Notes: generated by a model not told the origin, from the sequence alone. A stretch of 64,000 bases of DNA from Andrena cerasifolii (GCF_050908995.1 NC_135126.1:1860001-1924000), one strand, 5' to 3'; shown: positions 23,646 to 34,600, counted from the first letter of the stretch. Numbers and translations: made by a program.

Positions 23646-25526
23646 ATGGAAAACAAAAATCCTTCCGATACTCCCCTTCATTTGGCTGTTACAAACGGTG
23701 ACATAGACACTGTTGAGACTATTTTGCGTAGAGAAGTTGATATTGATGCTGCATGTGAGGATGGTACAACTGTACTTCACAAAGCTATTCGATGGTACAA
23801 AATCGAACTTATCAAGTTGCTTTTAAGCAGAGGTGCTAATGTCAATGCTGAAGGAGAATATGGTCAAACTTCCCTGCATATTGCAGCCGAGGCAGGGTAT
23901 ATAGAACCTGTTGAGCTCCTTTTAAAATATGGAGCTTATATTAATTCTGTGTGTACCTATGTTGGCAAGGAACATTGTACACCACTGTACATCGCTGTTA
24001 AACGCAAAAATAAAAAACTCATTAAGCTACTTCTAGAACATGGAGCTAACGTTGATGCTCAAGATCAGGCTGGTAAAACTATATTATACTTTGCTGTTGA
24101 AGATGGACGTTCATTAATTGTTCAGCGTCTTCTAAAGCATCATCCTGATGTGAATAACAGAAGCAACAGGAGCGCTCTTAATGTTGCAGTGCATGGCAAT
24201 GGAAGAGATTATAGCAAGATTGCTGAAAACCTGCTTCAATATGGTCTTACCATCGACCCTGAAGATGCAAACATTTGTAAATTGCTGCACGCTGCTGTTA
24301 GGAAAGGATATTTGACAATTGTCGAAGAACTCCTAAAATATGGTCATGATGTTAACATGGTAGACAACTCAGGACCCAGAAAGGGTTGTACACCTTTACA
24401 TGTTGCAACTAAAAACAAACAGGAGGAAATAGCCAAACTCTTGGTCAGCTATGGAGCTGATGTAAATGCTCAAGATGAAACTGGAAAGACTCCGATATTT
24501 TATGCCGTTGAGAAGAACTGCAGAGAAATCGTCAAACTTCTTTTAAGACACAGTGCTGATGTTAAAACTAGAGATAAACATGGGAGAACAGCATTGCACT
24601 TTACTGCTATAAACGAGCATGTAACCAGTGAATGCCAGCTTGATATTAATGTTAACGTAGAAATTGCCAAGTTGCTTTTAACAAGCGGAGCTAATGTAAA
24701 CGTTGAAAGTGGAGTGCTTCATATGGCTACTATACAAGGATTCGTGAAACTGGTTGAGGTGCTTTTGGAATATGACGCGGACGTTAATTACACAATTAAA
24801 AATTACGGAATACCACTTCACATTGCTGCTGAAGGTGGTAAACTGAGCATTGTCGAGGTCCTCTTAAAATTTGGTGCCAACGTCGATTCTAAGGATTACT
24901 GTGGCAGAACTGCGCTTCACATTGCTTGTGACAAAGGGAACGGATATATTATTATAGCTCTTCTAGAGCACAGTTGTGATATTACTATTATGAAATCATG
25001 TTATGATCAAGTGTTGCACAGTTATGATTCTGATGACGCTTATAGTCGAAACGACATTCCTATGATCCTTAAACATCATGCAGTTAAAGTGAAAACTGCA
25101 AATTTATATGCAAGTAAAGATTTGCCATTAATTAGTAGCCAAGACGTAACATGTACTTTTCAGAACGAATGTGAGGAAGAAATAGCAAGGATGAAGGGTG
25201 AGAAGGTTGGGAATGCTAATATCTCATTTTATGATATCTTGACAAAAAATATAAGTCAATTAGTAATATACGCAGGAAATGAAAGTATAGTACAGGCCTT
25301 TAGATCGGGTGATTACGAAAAAAAGTTTCCAATATATGCTACTATGATAAATGGTAAGTTTAGAAAAGGGCAAAGGAGGAAAGTGTTGATCGAACAGGGC
25401 AATAAAATTTTCCATTTTCTCTTTACCAATTTCCTTGGTATTCCATATGATTGCACTGAGAGAATATTTAATTATCTAGGTGACGAAGATTTAAGAACGT
25501 TAATGGACGCTTGCAAGCGTAGTTAA
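23646..25526 (+). CDS. Ankyrin-repeat protein with C-terminal PRANC domain
   Basis: A single uninterrupted 626-codon exon. Residues about 5-455 hold roughly a dozen ankyrin repeats with textbook cores (TPLHLAVTNGD, TSLHIAAEAGY, TALHIACDKGN) and loops such as GANVNA. The C-terminal 80 residues, with FLGIPYDCTERIFNYLGDEDL, fit the PRANC domain, an F-box-like module that links ankyrin substrate-binding arms to an SCF ubiquitin ligase. ANK-PRANC proteins are known from poxviruses, some Wolbachia and parasitoid wasps such as Nasonia; proteins of this shape often redirect host signalling or innate immunity. No introns, unlike every neighbour, which fits lateral origin or retroposition. It appears intact. 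The residue pattern supports ANK plus PRANC strongly; the role in this insect is unknown. Confidence 0.92.
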   Translation: MENKNPSDTPLHLAVTNGDIDTVETILRREVDIDAACEDGTTVLHKAIRWYKIELIKLLLSRGANVNAEGEYGQTSLHIAAEAGYIEPVELLLKYGAYINSVCTYVGKEHCTPLYIAVKRKNKKLIKLLLEHGANVDAQDQAGKTILYFAVEDGRSLIVQRLLKHHPDVNNRSNRSALNVAVHGNGRDYSKIAENLLQYGLTIDPEDANICKLLHAAVRKGYLTIVEELLKYGHDVNMVDNSGPRKGCTPLHVATKNKQEEIAKLLVSYGADVNAQDETGKTPIFYAVEKNCREIVKLLLRHSADVKTRDKHGRTALHFTAINEHVTSECQLDINVNVEIAKLLLTSGANVNVESGVLHMATIQGFVKLVEVLLEYDADVNYTIKNYGIPLHIAAEGGKLSIVEVLLKFGANVDSKDYCGRTALHIACDKGNGYIIIALLEHSCDITIMKSCYDQVLHSYDSDDAYSRNDIPMILKHHAVKVKTANLYASKDLPLISSQDVTCTFQNECEEEIARMKGEKVGNANISFYDILTKNISQLVIYAGNESIVQAFRSGDYEKKFPIYATMINGKFRKGQRRKVLIEQGNKIFHFLFTNFLGIPYDCTERIFNYLGDEDLRTLMDACKRS

Positions 25527-26062
25527 GGAGGAATGTTCGGAAATGCGAGGACAGTAATAGTTCGTGTTAATTTTTATATATATTTATTGTGATCTTACGA
25601 AAGAAGATATTTTGTTTGCTTTAAATAGAGCGCTAACATGCAACCAATTGTGGGGTTCGCCTGCCTCATCGTTTCTGCGACTCGGGCACCCGGGTGGACC
25701 AAGTAGCTCGAGCTGTCGCGGGTCGTGGTTGTGAGAGGTGGCGGCCAAGCTTATTTATGTAATCCCAAGCAGGGTATTCGCGCTCAACGTGTATATTATT
25801 TTGTAAGCGCAGACAACAGTCTACTAGTTTGGTTTAAAGATAAATTACTATTGATGGAAACTATTAGTTTGAAATGTAGATCAGGTGCTCTTCAGTTAAA
25901 TTCATCGAACTTCAGAAAAGACCGAGATACAATTTCCATATGACTACAGGCAATCATATTTTATGCATCCTATATGTAGCATATGTATGTGTACAACTTG
26001 GAAGTATGTATAGTCATACAGAAATCGGATCTCAGTTGTTTGTTTTTGAAGAAAAAGAAATT
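25527..26062. other. 3' flank of the ankyrin-PRANC gene
   Basis: Holds the likely 3' UTR and a short GC-rich patch at about 25650-25760. No additional gene is supported; frames at 25725 and 25940 show no domain. Confidence 0.5.
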
Positions 26063-26204
26063 AGGGCCGGTATTCTCAGTCGCTACTTATTCTTAAGCGA
26101 ATGCTTAAGCAGTCGGCATCCTTTACTAGCTACTAGGTTAGTAGAGGATGCCGCATGCTTAAGCATGTGCTGAAGAATAAGTAGCGACTGAGAATACTGC
26201 TCTA
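26063..26204. mobile_element. Palindromic MITE, right copy (GGTATTC..GTCGCTACTTATTC)
   Basis: Second copy of the element at 22829-22967, about 142 bases, bounded by TA on each side (TTA before, TAA after). Arms contain CAGTCGCTACTTATTC and its inverse; the centre is inverted relative to the left copy. Confidence 0.85.
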
Positions 26205-26230
26205 AACAATACATATTTGTTTACTTAATG

Positions 26231-26548
26231 CAGGGCTGCACAGGGTACTGTTTTCAGCGCCTAGCGGGGAGCAACCGGCCGTGCGTCGAGCTGTCCCGTT
26301 GCTAAGAGTAGAATCAGTGAAGAGAACTGCAGTAGTGTATATAGATGCGTGCTCGTAGGCGCGCGTTTCGCAGCGGCTTTTTGTCGTTTTCGTAAAGAAC
26401 GCGAGTGGCTGATTTCAAGTCGTTTGGACTTGCACCTACACTACTGCAGTTCTCCTCACTGATTCTATCCTTAGCAACGGGACTGCTCGGCGCACGGCTG
26501 GTTGCTCGCCGCTAGGCGCTGAAAAACAGCACCCTGAGTACAGTCCTG
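26231..26548. mobile_element. hAT foldback MITE with 8-bp duplication
   Basis: A 318-base element starting CAGGGCTGCACAGGGTACTG, with a long inverted arm (GCGCCTAGCGGGGAGCAACC region) mirrored at the right end. Flanks ACTTAATG (26223-26230) and ACTTAATA (26549-26556) match at 7 of 8 bases. The arms are GC-rich and well conserved. Non-coding. Confidence 0.87.
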
Positions 26549-27414
26549 ACTTAATAGAATCTTTTATTTTGTATAATAATAGCTTGTTTTACAGTATTAC
26601 ATAATTTATCTTTTGTACTTAACTATTTTTTTTTTACTTTTAATAGTATTATTAATTTTTTTACAATATTGAAGCATACAGACTACTTATATAATATGAA
26701 AGTTTATTTATTATGCTATTGGAAATGCTGTCTCTGTTACTGCAAATATGCGCGAACTTCCGAGGACGCTCATGTAGAAGGCAACGATAGGATAATGAGT
26801 GACTTTTAGGCATTAATTCTTTTATATAACGTCAAATGCGATTATTCTTTTACACTTTATAGATAAGCATATATTTTTCATAAACTTTATAGTATAATGA
26901 AATATAATATTATGAAATGAACAACAGTTTAATAAGAAAATACAATAAAAAGAATGTAAAAATCAATAGTCTTGAACTGTATGGTATTTTCCGAAACAAT
27001 TTGGTATGTACATGTAAAGCAACTTTGCATGTGTTATCTACCATTTTGTTTCACTTCGTTTTTTATTTTTAGTGCAGACCTTACAAGCTCTTTTCGGTTT
27101 ATTTTTTGATTGTGTTGAATCTGTGTACTTCAGAAAATGAGCCAAATGCTGAAATCAAAGAGGCATATCTCCGCACGATGATCTGCATTTTTTATAATCC
27201 TGCAAATGTACTATTTACAGGCTTATCCACTTAACTCAGAACGCGCGCGCGAGAACAGATGCTTTGCGTGGCCTTTTACACACAATCGCCTCGACGTAGC
27301 AACGTAAACTGTACATAGCTACGACAGATCACTCCAAACGAACGGGCTTTGTCGAGGAAGTCATAAATTTCTTTCAAGGGTTGTTTTCCCGATCCTCAAA
27401 GCAGAGCCTACTTA

Positions 27415-27778
27415 GGGGTCGTCCTTAAATTAGGTAAGGCTTTTTTTTGGGGGGGGGGGTCGCTAATTTCATACGTTTACTTACAGAGGGGGAGGGGAGT
27501 CAGGTAGCGTCTTACGTAATATTTTTCACCCTAATTTTCAATAAATACAAATTCTATCGTTAATGTTCCAGAAAAGTAGATTTAGTTTCAATTTCACGAA
27601 ACCGAGTTAAATGAATTATATAAACCTTTAACAGAATTTTAATAACTGAAAAAATTAAATGTAAAACATATTACGTAAAGAGGGAGCTGCAATATCAAAT
27701 CTTACGAATTCTTATACTGGGGGAGGGAGGGAGTACGAAATCGCTAAAATTACCCTTACGAAATTTAAGGACAGCCCC
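27415..27778. mobile_element. PIF/Harbinger-like MITE with TTA duplication
   Basis: Ends GGGGTCGTCCTTAAATTA and the inverse (AAATTTAAGGACAGCCCC), flanked by TTA on both sides (27412-27414 and 27779-27781). A three-base TTA duplication is characteristic of PIF/Harbinger. The interior includes a 10-base G run. Flanking 26549-27414 is AT-rich with no supported gene. Confidence 0.85.
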
Positions 27779-28588
27779 TTACGCATCTAATGTACAGAGG
27801 AGCCCACGGATGAACAATTTTAATTTTTGGCGGTATAATGGTAATCTCGGATAGGCTGCGCCATGTTGCCGAAAATCGTGATTGGCCAGGAATGTACTGG
27901 ATTATTACTAATCGCGTGCGTTGCGTAGGTCTCGATCTGTCTCGAACACTCCGAGCTGAACCGTCGCAGTGCACAGGTGCAACGCAGAACAAGGAATTCA
28001 AAGTGATTGTACCACGTGTTGTACCTAGAAGCAGTGATACAAGTTTACGAAGAATTCCAACATCTTCTAACCACCAAGAAGAGATACGTAATTATGATCA
28101 ATTATAATTTCAAATTATCTCCTTCGCGGAAATCGGTAAATATCTTGCATGCCGCAGACGAGCGAGTTTTGTCGTGCGGGCATTTCGTGCAAGACTAATA
28201 AAATAATAAAACGCAGGAGATAACGTTTAAAATGTTAAATTCCTCCGATAAAGTATAACGATGTGTCGTCGTCGACAACGCGATACATTCACGAATGCTT
28301 TTCGGCACCGTAGTTGTCCAAAGCCTGTCTTGTTCAAGCCACGACGCAGTTCTCGAAAAGACTATGTTTATAACACCCTTAAGCGTCGAATTTTCAATGT
28401 TTAAGTTGACGACCGCTAAATGACCGTTTGGGAACTCGCAATCTGTCTTGGGCCTAAGGTTGTTCCGTCATTTCTATCCTATCTTGTTGAAAATTGTACC
28501 AACGTATTGGTGAAGTTTTTCCGACGAAAATAACCCGAAACACGATGTACATTGCACTAGTTTTAATAGTAACCAAATTGAACATATA

Positions 28589-28939
28589 TTATCCTGAATA
28601 ATGATCGGGGTAAGACGTACGAATTAAGATATTGTTAAAACTAGCTCCATTTGCCATATTTTGGCTCATTATTGGTACTACTTCCAAAAAGGTGGAACGC
28701 AAATCATAGAAATTGAAATTTTCATGATTGGATGATACTAAATACATCTCGCGACCCAGTACCGGCCGTCCGATCATGTAAACGAAATATTTTGCGTCGT
28801 GTCTCTTGTCGTCCGACACCTGTCCCTTTATAATGTATTCTATACGTTCTTCAGTCGGGCATCGCATGTTGGAAGCCATGTTGATAAATATTGAAGTCGT
28901 AATCAGTGACGGATTTAAGGAAAATGGCACAGGTGGCAA
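28589..28939 (-). CDS. Unrecognised ORF, possible orphan gene or exon
   Basis: A 116-codon open frame with good insect-like codon use. The more likely start is the internal ATG at 28879 (MASNMRCPTEERIEYIIKGQ), since the upstream codons run into a CAGTGACGGATTTA transposon end at about 28904. The C-terminal half (REMYLVSSNHENFNFYDLRS and beyond) looks like folded protein rather than repeat. I do not recognise a family. It could be a single-exon orphan, one exon of an unseen gene or captured viral or transposon sequence. Confidence 0.3.
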   Translation of the reverse strand: MPPVPFSLNPSLITTSIFINMASNMRCPTEERIEYIIKGQVSDDKRHDAKYFVYMIGRPVLGREMYLVSSNHENFNFYDLRSTFLEVVPIMSQNMANGASFNNILIRTSYPDHYSG

Positions 28940-29547
28940 ACGTTATGAGAGACAAAATTTGTATTTGAATAAACATTTCGAATAACGAATAAAAGTTAAA
29001 AAAAATTATTCGTCATGTGTTTTATAAAGATTACCCGGATTCATTTTTTTATTCGATGAATAAAGTTAATTCTTTTATTCGTCGAGCGTTTCAACTTCAG
29101 CGTAGAAGAAAGTTTTTATCTTCAACTTTTTTCAACGTCGAATAATTTTCTGACGTGCGTCCGAGCCGCCGAGAACCGGGGAGTTCAGGCCTGGCCCGTC
29201 GCGTAACGATGTATACTATTCATTCTGCTACGGCTAGGGGGTTTGCCACAACACCACAGAGAGAGTAATTTGTTTACTACGCCTAATTTTTTCTACAATC
29301 GAAGTTCCAATTTGGTGGTCTGTGTTAGTTTTGGATCTGAAATCGACATTTGTCCTTAAACGGAGGCTATCTGTGTCAGGAAAGCACGTACGTTCTCTTC
29401 TTCTTGCTGAAACCTACGATGTGATATTTAGTGCAAGAGGAATAGCCGGCATGGACTTTGGTATATTTAATGAAGGACTTGGCAGGGACATCGCATATAA
29501 ATGATTTTATTTTTAAGTGATATATAGAAATTCCATTATTAATTAGA

Positions 29548-29790
29548 TCTTCAAAAAGTTGGCATCATTAGGCTTTTCAAACCCATGATATGTACCAATC
29601 ATACCTACTTCATTGTATCCTGCAATGCAGCATAAAATAGGGTGAACTTGACTCTTGGAACTTTTACAAAGTGGTAAACCGTCAACATTGATATTAATAT
29701 AAATTGTGTTGTCTTCGATACGGGATAAATCTACAGACTGAACGACTTTTGAAATGGTGGAATCTAAACCAAAATAAGTAACGGAAGAGA
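29548..29790 (-). pseudogene. Transposase-derived fragment (NVDGLPLCKSS..HPILC)
   Basis: Read on the minus strand, about 80 codons contain the pattern VDGLPL-K-S followed by PILC and, 15 residues on, GTYHGFEKPND. I associate this pattern with a family of uncharacterised insect transposase proteins in which D-G-L-P-L-F-K-S-S and W-P-I-L-C are the usual motifs. It lacks the rest of the protein and ends at a stop, so it is a remnant. Superfamily not determined. Confidence 0.5.
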
Positions 29791-32107
29791 ATGGATATAG
29801 AACTTACGTGTAATAAAACCGGCACTTGTATATCTTTGAATATTAAAGAAACGCAACACTTTGTAAAAGTAAATGTACGTCGCTTAAAATGTCACGGTCA
29901 GTCGGTGTTCCTTTGCCTTCGAAGGTTCAGGAGTAACTACCGTGTCGCGTGGTGTGCCCCCGCAAAGTTGCCTTACCAGAAGGATACTTTGCCTCCCCAA
30001 TGCAACATGGCCACATCCTTTACCTGCCGACGCACAGTGGTCGGAATAGGGGTAGTAGGTGAATTCCACCCCAAAATGAACTATCTCCTATCGAAATCTA
30101 CTGAATGAATACTACTTCCTAAATGTCCAACAGTCCCGAAACTGAAAATATTAATAACATTTAATAAAAATTATAATTGGGACGAACACTTAAAGTTGGA
30201 CATTTTAAAGATAGCATTTTTCACCAGAAAAAACTGCTTCCTTCTTAGAGATGCCCTGCGACCCTGTTTAATATTTTCTCTCCGTTTTTTTTTCTAAAAT
30301 GAAAAGCATTCTTTTGCGTTAAGAATTAACACCGTTAACTAAAAATTACTATTCATAATGTATTAATAAAGTAATGCTCAATGAAATAAAGAAAATTGTC
30401 AAAGTTCTTTACAATTGACAAGGAATATCTTTCAAGTTCCATCGAGTTTCACGTAAAAATTTCAAGTGAAAATATTCATTGGTTCAAGAGATATGATGTA
30501 CACCATTTCTGAAAATGGTGTTTCGAGAAAACCGGCTTCAAAGTTACGTCCCCTATGCCAATACCGCTCTGCGAGGCCGATACTCGACGGTGCGCTCAAT
30601 TACGTTCGCTGCTATAACTTCGAAAATTATTTTGATTTTTTCATGAAATTTTCTTTAAAATGTTCATAAAGTATAAGACTCAAAATCAGTAAAAAAAAAA
30701 ATAATCGATTTTCTGAAGCTGAAATAGTCGGCTACCCCCTGAAGTAGGCGCACTGGCAAAATCACACAAGTGGACGCATGGGGTCAGCAGTGACCCCAAC
30801 TTCTTTTTTATATTTATGGTAAATCAAAAGGTGTTGAAAAGTAAAACAAAATATAGTTGTTAATTAATTATTTATTGTTTTTACAGAAAACACAAAAATC
30901 AAATCAAAATTATGCCAAGTACATAAAAAAGTCGAGGACGGAAAAGAATATTATCAAATAACAATTAATAATATAACAAAAAAATGTGAAATCAAAATGA
31001 GCTGCAAGTACATAAAGGTGCTTTCCACTGCGCTTAAGATGACACAACTACATATGTATACACAGCTAAAATGCTGTGTTCATACATTCCATTACTCACA
31101 TCGCGGATATTTTAACAATGTGAAGATAAATTGTAACATCTAGACATTTGCCTAGATATCCACGGCCTGGAAGTCAAATACTTGGCGTGGCCAGTCGTTT
31201 TCGTTGCGTCTCCAGACGCAACAAGGTATCGCATTTCAACTGTTCATCGCCGCGACGAATTATCGCCGACCGCGCACCGTTTTCAAATCAAGCCGAGGCC
31301 AGGCGATGTTAAAATTCGCTCTCAATTTTAGCTACAAATTTCGGATGACTAATATGACTTACAATATAATTACCCTTCATATGAATTTGAATCGTCGTTT
31401 GCTATTTAAATGTCTAAACATATCGATAATGCGGCGTTGCCACGTTGACTGTTCTTACAATAACTGACGCTCTTACAATACTTTTCTAATAAAACTATAC
31501 TGATAGAGAAGCAATGTTCTTGAACACGCACGATAATGTTGAACTCTATTCTAACTTAAACTCTCTTATTTCTATTAGGGCTCTTAATATCCGGATATTC
31601 GTGCACCTGGTTTCGGATATTTTATCATCATGGCTGAATAAAGCTCTTTTTATATAGATTCTAGTTAAAGAGAAAAAGTTTAACTAAAGTGGTTAAAACA
31701 CGGGTCCGAATTAGAAATATAAGGTATCGATTGGCGTCGTTTTCGCAGAGATCTGATGAGAAATGCGGAGCTGGAAGTAATCTCACTTCTCAATGGGTAT
31801 TCCAACTCCTTCGAGGGTTGAAAGCCATAAACATTCGGTGAGGCATCACGGGAAGGGGGGTGTTGTCTTCGCCACGGGGTACCAAGCGGCATCTCCTTGA
31901 GTCCAGTCACTGGAGGAACCCCGAACCGAACGCCAGTTGAGTAGTTAGATGAAGCAAGATAAGTAGATCACTTGTCTTGCTCCGTTTTTCCTTTTGAAAA
32001 ACACACTACTTTGGGAATTACATGAAAGGTCAAAGGTCAACACCCTATTTCAATGTGTTTGTCTCACCAATATGCGTGAGCTACTATCCGTTTCAAACGC
32101 ATCTCTA
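29791..32107. other. Gene-poor interval
   Basis: No gene can be supported. Short reading frames (30466, 31204, 31680) have no domains. A perfect short palindrome TTGCGTCTCCAGACGCAA lies at 31204-31222 and recurs at 39299-39316 in the last exon of fem, suggesting both belong to one dispersed repeat. Confidence 0.45.
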
Positions 32108-32938
32108 GTAGCATTTTTGGTTGGCCAACAGTAGCCAACAATTGGGAATTAGTTGGGATATAGTTAGTGGTTTGCCTACAAATTCCCAACATAGGGCCTA
32201 CAGCAAAAAAGTTACGACAGTTTGCCAACGAATATTTAATTGTTGGGCCTAAAATTACTATGGTTGGTTAATTAACAAACAATTTATAATGATGTTTAAA
32301 TGTCGTTATACAAACGTCAGAAAAATTACTACATCCAAAAAACCTGTTATTATATTCCAAGTTGTGATTTTTCTTTTCTCATTTATAAATACGTAATGAG
32401 GACGTCTGTCTTAAGAAATGTGAAATTTTAAGGAATATGTCTAAAGATCGAATGATGATATTTTGTAGAATATTTCGCGTCACTGCGCAGTTTTTATAAA
32501 CAATTAATACTAGTTATGTAACTAGAAATTAGAAGTGTTTACAAGGAAGTGTGTTCGGTAGCTGTGAACAGTGGTTGTTTTGTAAGCGGTAAGTTTGAGT
32601 TCGATTCTCCTTACTGCGAAATTTTTTTTCCCCTAAACCAGACCTGAAGAAGACGCCTTTGCGACGTCTTTTGAAGTTCTTTAATACGCCTTTGCGACGT
32701 CTTTTGAAGTTCTTTAATACGCCTTCTAGACGTCTTTTGAAGTTCTTTAATACGCCTTCTAGACGTCTTTTGAAGTTCTTTAAGACGCCTTCTAGACGTC
32801 TTTTGGAAAGAAACCTTCCGTTGGACCTGCGATGGTTCCCAATCGGTGGCCCATCTAAAAATAACGCGACACTTCAGCGGTTGGCCGACGGATAACACGT
32901 CATTGGAGCAACAAACTCCCAACAAATAAATGCTACTA
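32108..32938. mobile_element. Composite repeat with AGTAGCATTT ends
   Basis: Begins TAGTAGCATTTTTGGTTGG and ends with the inverse AAATAAATGCTACTA. About 70 internal bases (32345-32415, CCAAGTTGTGATTTTTCTTT onward) reappear inverted at 39561-39632, just before the broken ankyrin gene, so this is a dispersed family. It contains a 33-base minisatellite (32651-32806). A stretch at 32550-32625 with AGTTCGATTCTC resembles the B box of a tRNA-derived SINE, but I cannot fold a convincing tRNA. Confidence 0.6.
32651..32806. repeat. 33-bp minisatellite
   Basis: Between four and five tandem copies of a 33-base unit containing GACGTCTTTTGAAGTTCTTTA. Because the unit is a multiple of three, all frames stay open and give an 11-residue repeat on each strand; these frames are a by-product of periodicity and are not genes. 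The GACGTC words match the AGATAGCACA MITE family at 22430, 33770 and 42311. Confidence 0.9.
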
Positions 32939-33051
32939 TAGTCTGATTTTTGAGAGTTGAGCGTCCCTCGGACAGAGCGTGGTTTAAGGAGGGACCAATG
33001 GTACGCTACGGATTTCGGCCAGGCGGCAACTGCTCATCAGCCGCCCTGTTA
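32938..33051. mobile_element. Fusion of two half MITEs
   Basis: Left half (about 32938-33008, TATAGTCTGATTTTTGAGAG) is one arm of the element found whole at 41824-41994. Right half (about 33013-33051) is the inverted end of the CAGTGACGGATTTA hAT MITE seen at 59485. The two are joined directly, so one inserted into or recombined with the other and both lost a half. Confidence 0.65.
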
Positions 33052-33818
33052 AATCCGCCACTGCTTCAAAGTATTGTTTTTCTTTTTCAAAGTACTTGTG
33101 AACTGTTCGAAACTATCCAGTTAGATTCGAACCTACTTCCAATATACTTCGTCGCATCGCTATTAAATATCTCTATCGGTTCATTTCAAATTTGGTCTAA
33201 CTTTCAGATGTGCAGCCCAAGGAAAGAATATTAAGAATCGGCCGCACATTAATGTCGTGTAGGTGGAGATTCTGGTAACGGAAGTCGCGCAGCAGCTGAA
33301 TGCTCTTGGGAAAGATTTGCATGTACGTACTTCAATTTTTATCCTACTGATTATTTTAACTCTCCATGAAAACGATTGCGATTATGTGAGACATTATTTC
33401 AGGAATGCGAAGATCAACCTATGATTCAAGAACGTATTAACATCTTAAGAGGGACTGTTACAGGAGCAGAGTGGGTGACTCCAGCAAAATCGCTGGAGCA
33501 TACAAGCAGCGAATCTACCTTGCTCGGCCATGGTACGTCATATCGGTTTTGTTTCGCCATTGGGCGTGGTGTGCGTTACCATATTTTTGACGATGCGGTC
33601 GGGTCAATGATGTCATCCGTGACGTCTGCAGCGCGATTACAACGGCCACGCTCGTTATGTGGAACGAAAACCACGGGGCGTTGTGGGCGATTTGGGCGTA
33701 AATGGAACGCACCCTAGGGATACTGCTAACTTTAAAGCATTATTGCTGTAAAATGGAGGTAGATTGGACGGCTTTTAGGATGTCTTTTGGACGTCTTTAT
33801 ACTCTGTGTGCTATCTGC

Positions 33819-33981
33819 GATTGGTCGCGAACTTTTTCGTCTGTTCTTGCCGAGTCCACATCGCCGCGAACATGAAAAAAAGCTCAGTGTACGTTCACAT
33901 ACCATTCGTACACTGAGTTTTTTTTCATGTTCGCGGCGATGTGGACTCGGCAAGAACAGACGAAAAAGTTCACGACCAATC
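33819..33981. mobile_element. Near-perfect hairpin nested in an AGATAGCACA MITE
   Basis: Arms of about 64 bases beginning GATTGGTCGCGAACTTTTTC are almost perfectly inverted around an A/T-rich loop. It interrupts a GACGTC-rich MITE whose ends (TGTGCTATCTG and CAGATAACA) abut it on either side, covering about 33740-34062. The very low arm divergence means a recent insertion or gene conversion between arms. The two overlapping frames of about 90 codons are mirror images, not genes. Confidence 0.82.
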
Positions 33982-34162
33982 CCAGATAACACCGTCCTAA
34001 AGTCGTCCAGACCTGAAACGGACGTACAATTGACGTATTTAAGACGTTTGTGCTATGTGGGTAATTAATCGTCGTTGAACAGTTTTGAAACAGTTTTTCC
34101 TACTAACTTAGTAATGCATACATTTATTTGCTCTACCAAAGCCTTCCTTTGTTTTTTTATAG

Positions 34163-34600
34163 CGCCGCCGGAAAATAGATTCTCGACGCTGGTTGGCCGT
34201 AGCTGGTAGTGATCCTCTAGGGAGTGATCGGTATAACCGCAGCCATCTTGGAGCTAAACCGGAAATAAACATATCTATCTCTTTCTATCGGTATTTCTCT
34301 CTCTCTCTTTCCGCCAATATTTCTGTCTCTTTCTATCAGTAGTTCTGTCTCTTTCTATCAGTAGTTCTGTCTCTTTCTATCAGTAGTTCTGTCTCTTTCT
34401 ATCAGTAGTTCTGTCTCTTTCTTTTTTACAGTTTCTTTCTTTGTCTACTTCTGCTTTTGCTCCAAAATCGCGACAACCAATCAACGACGAAACACGTTGT
34501 TCCGCTCACTCCCTAGAGAATCACTAGTGGCTGGCTTCGCGTTGGCGCTGGCGTCGGCTGGCTGATTAACGCCACTCCTGTAGGTGTTCCCCCTCCACTA
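34163..34600. mobile_element. CGACGCTGGTTGGCCGT repeat, copy 1, split by a MITE with 22-bp repeats
   Basis: A dispersed repeat with the words CGACGCTGGTTGGCCG and CACTCCTGTAGGTGTTCCCC. Further copies lie at about 34790-34887 and 36989-37131. This copy is split by a 320-base MITE (34207-34526) with ends TAGTGATCCTCTAGGGAGTGA and flanks GTAGCTGG / GTGGCTGG (7 of 8). The MITE carries about five copies of a 22-base unit, TCTTTCTATCAGTAGTTCTG plus two bases. Confidence 0.85.

Noticed and set aside
32550..32625. Possible tRNA gene or tRNA-derived SINE
   Set aside because: AGTTCGATTCTC resembles a B box, but the acceptor stem does not pair and the A box is poor, so I do not call a tRNA.
32611..32925. 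Frames with an 11-residue repeat on both strands
   Set aside because: A 33-base minisatellite keeps all frames open; the repeats are a by-product of its period.
33787..34068. Overlapping 86- and 93-codon frames on opposite strands
   Set aside because: Both are arms of a near-perfect hairpin and give the same peptide from either strand.
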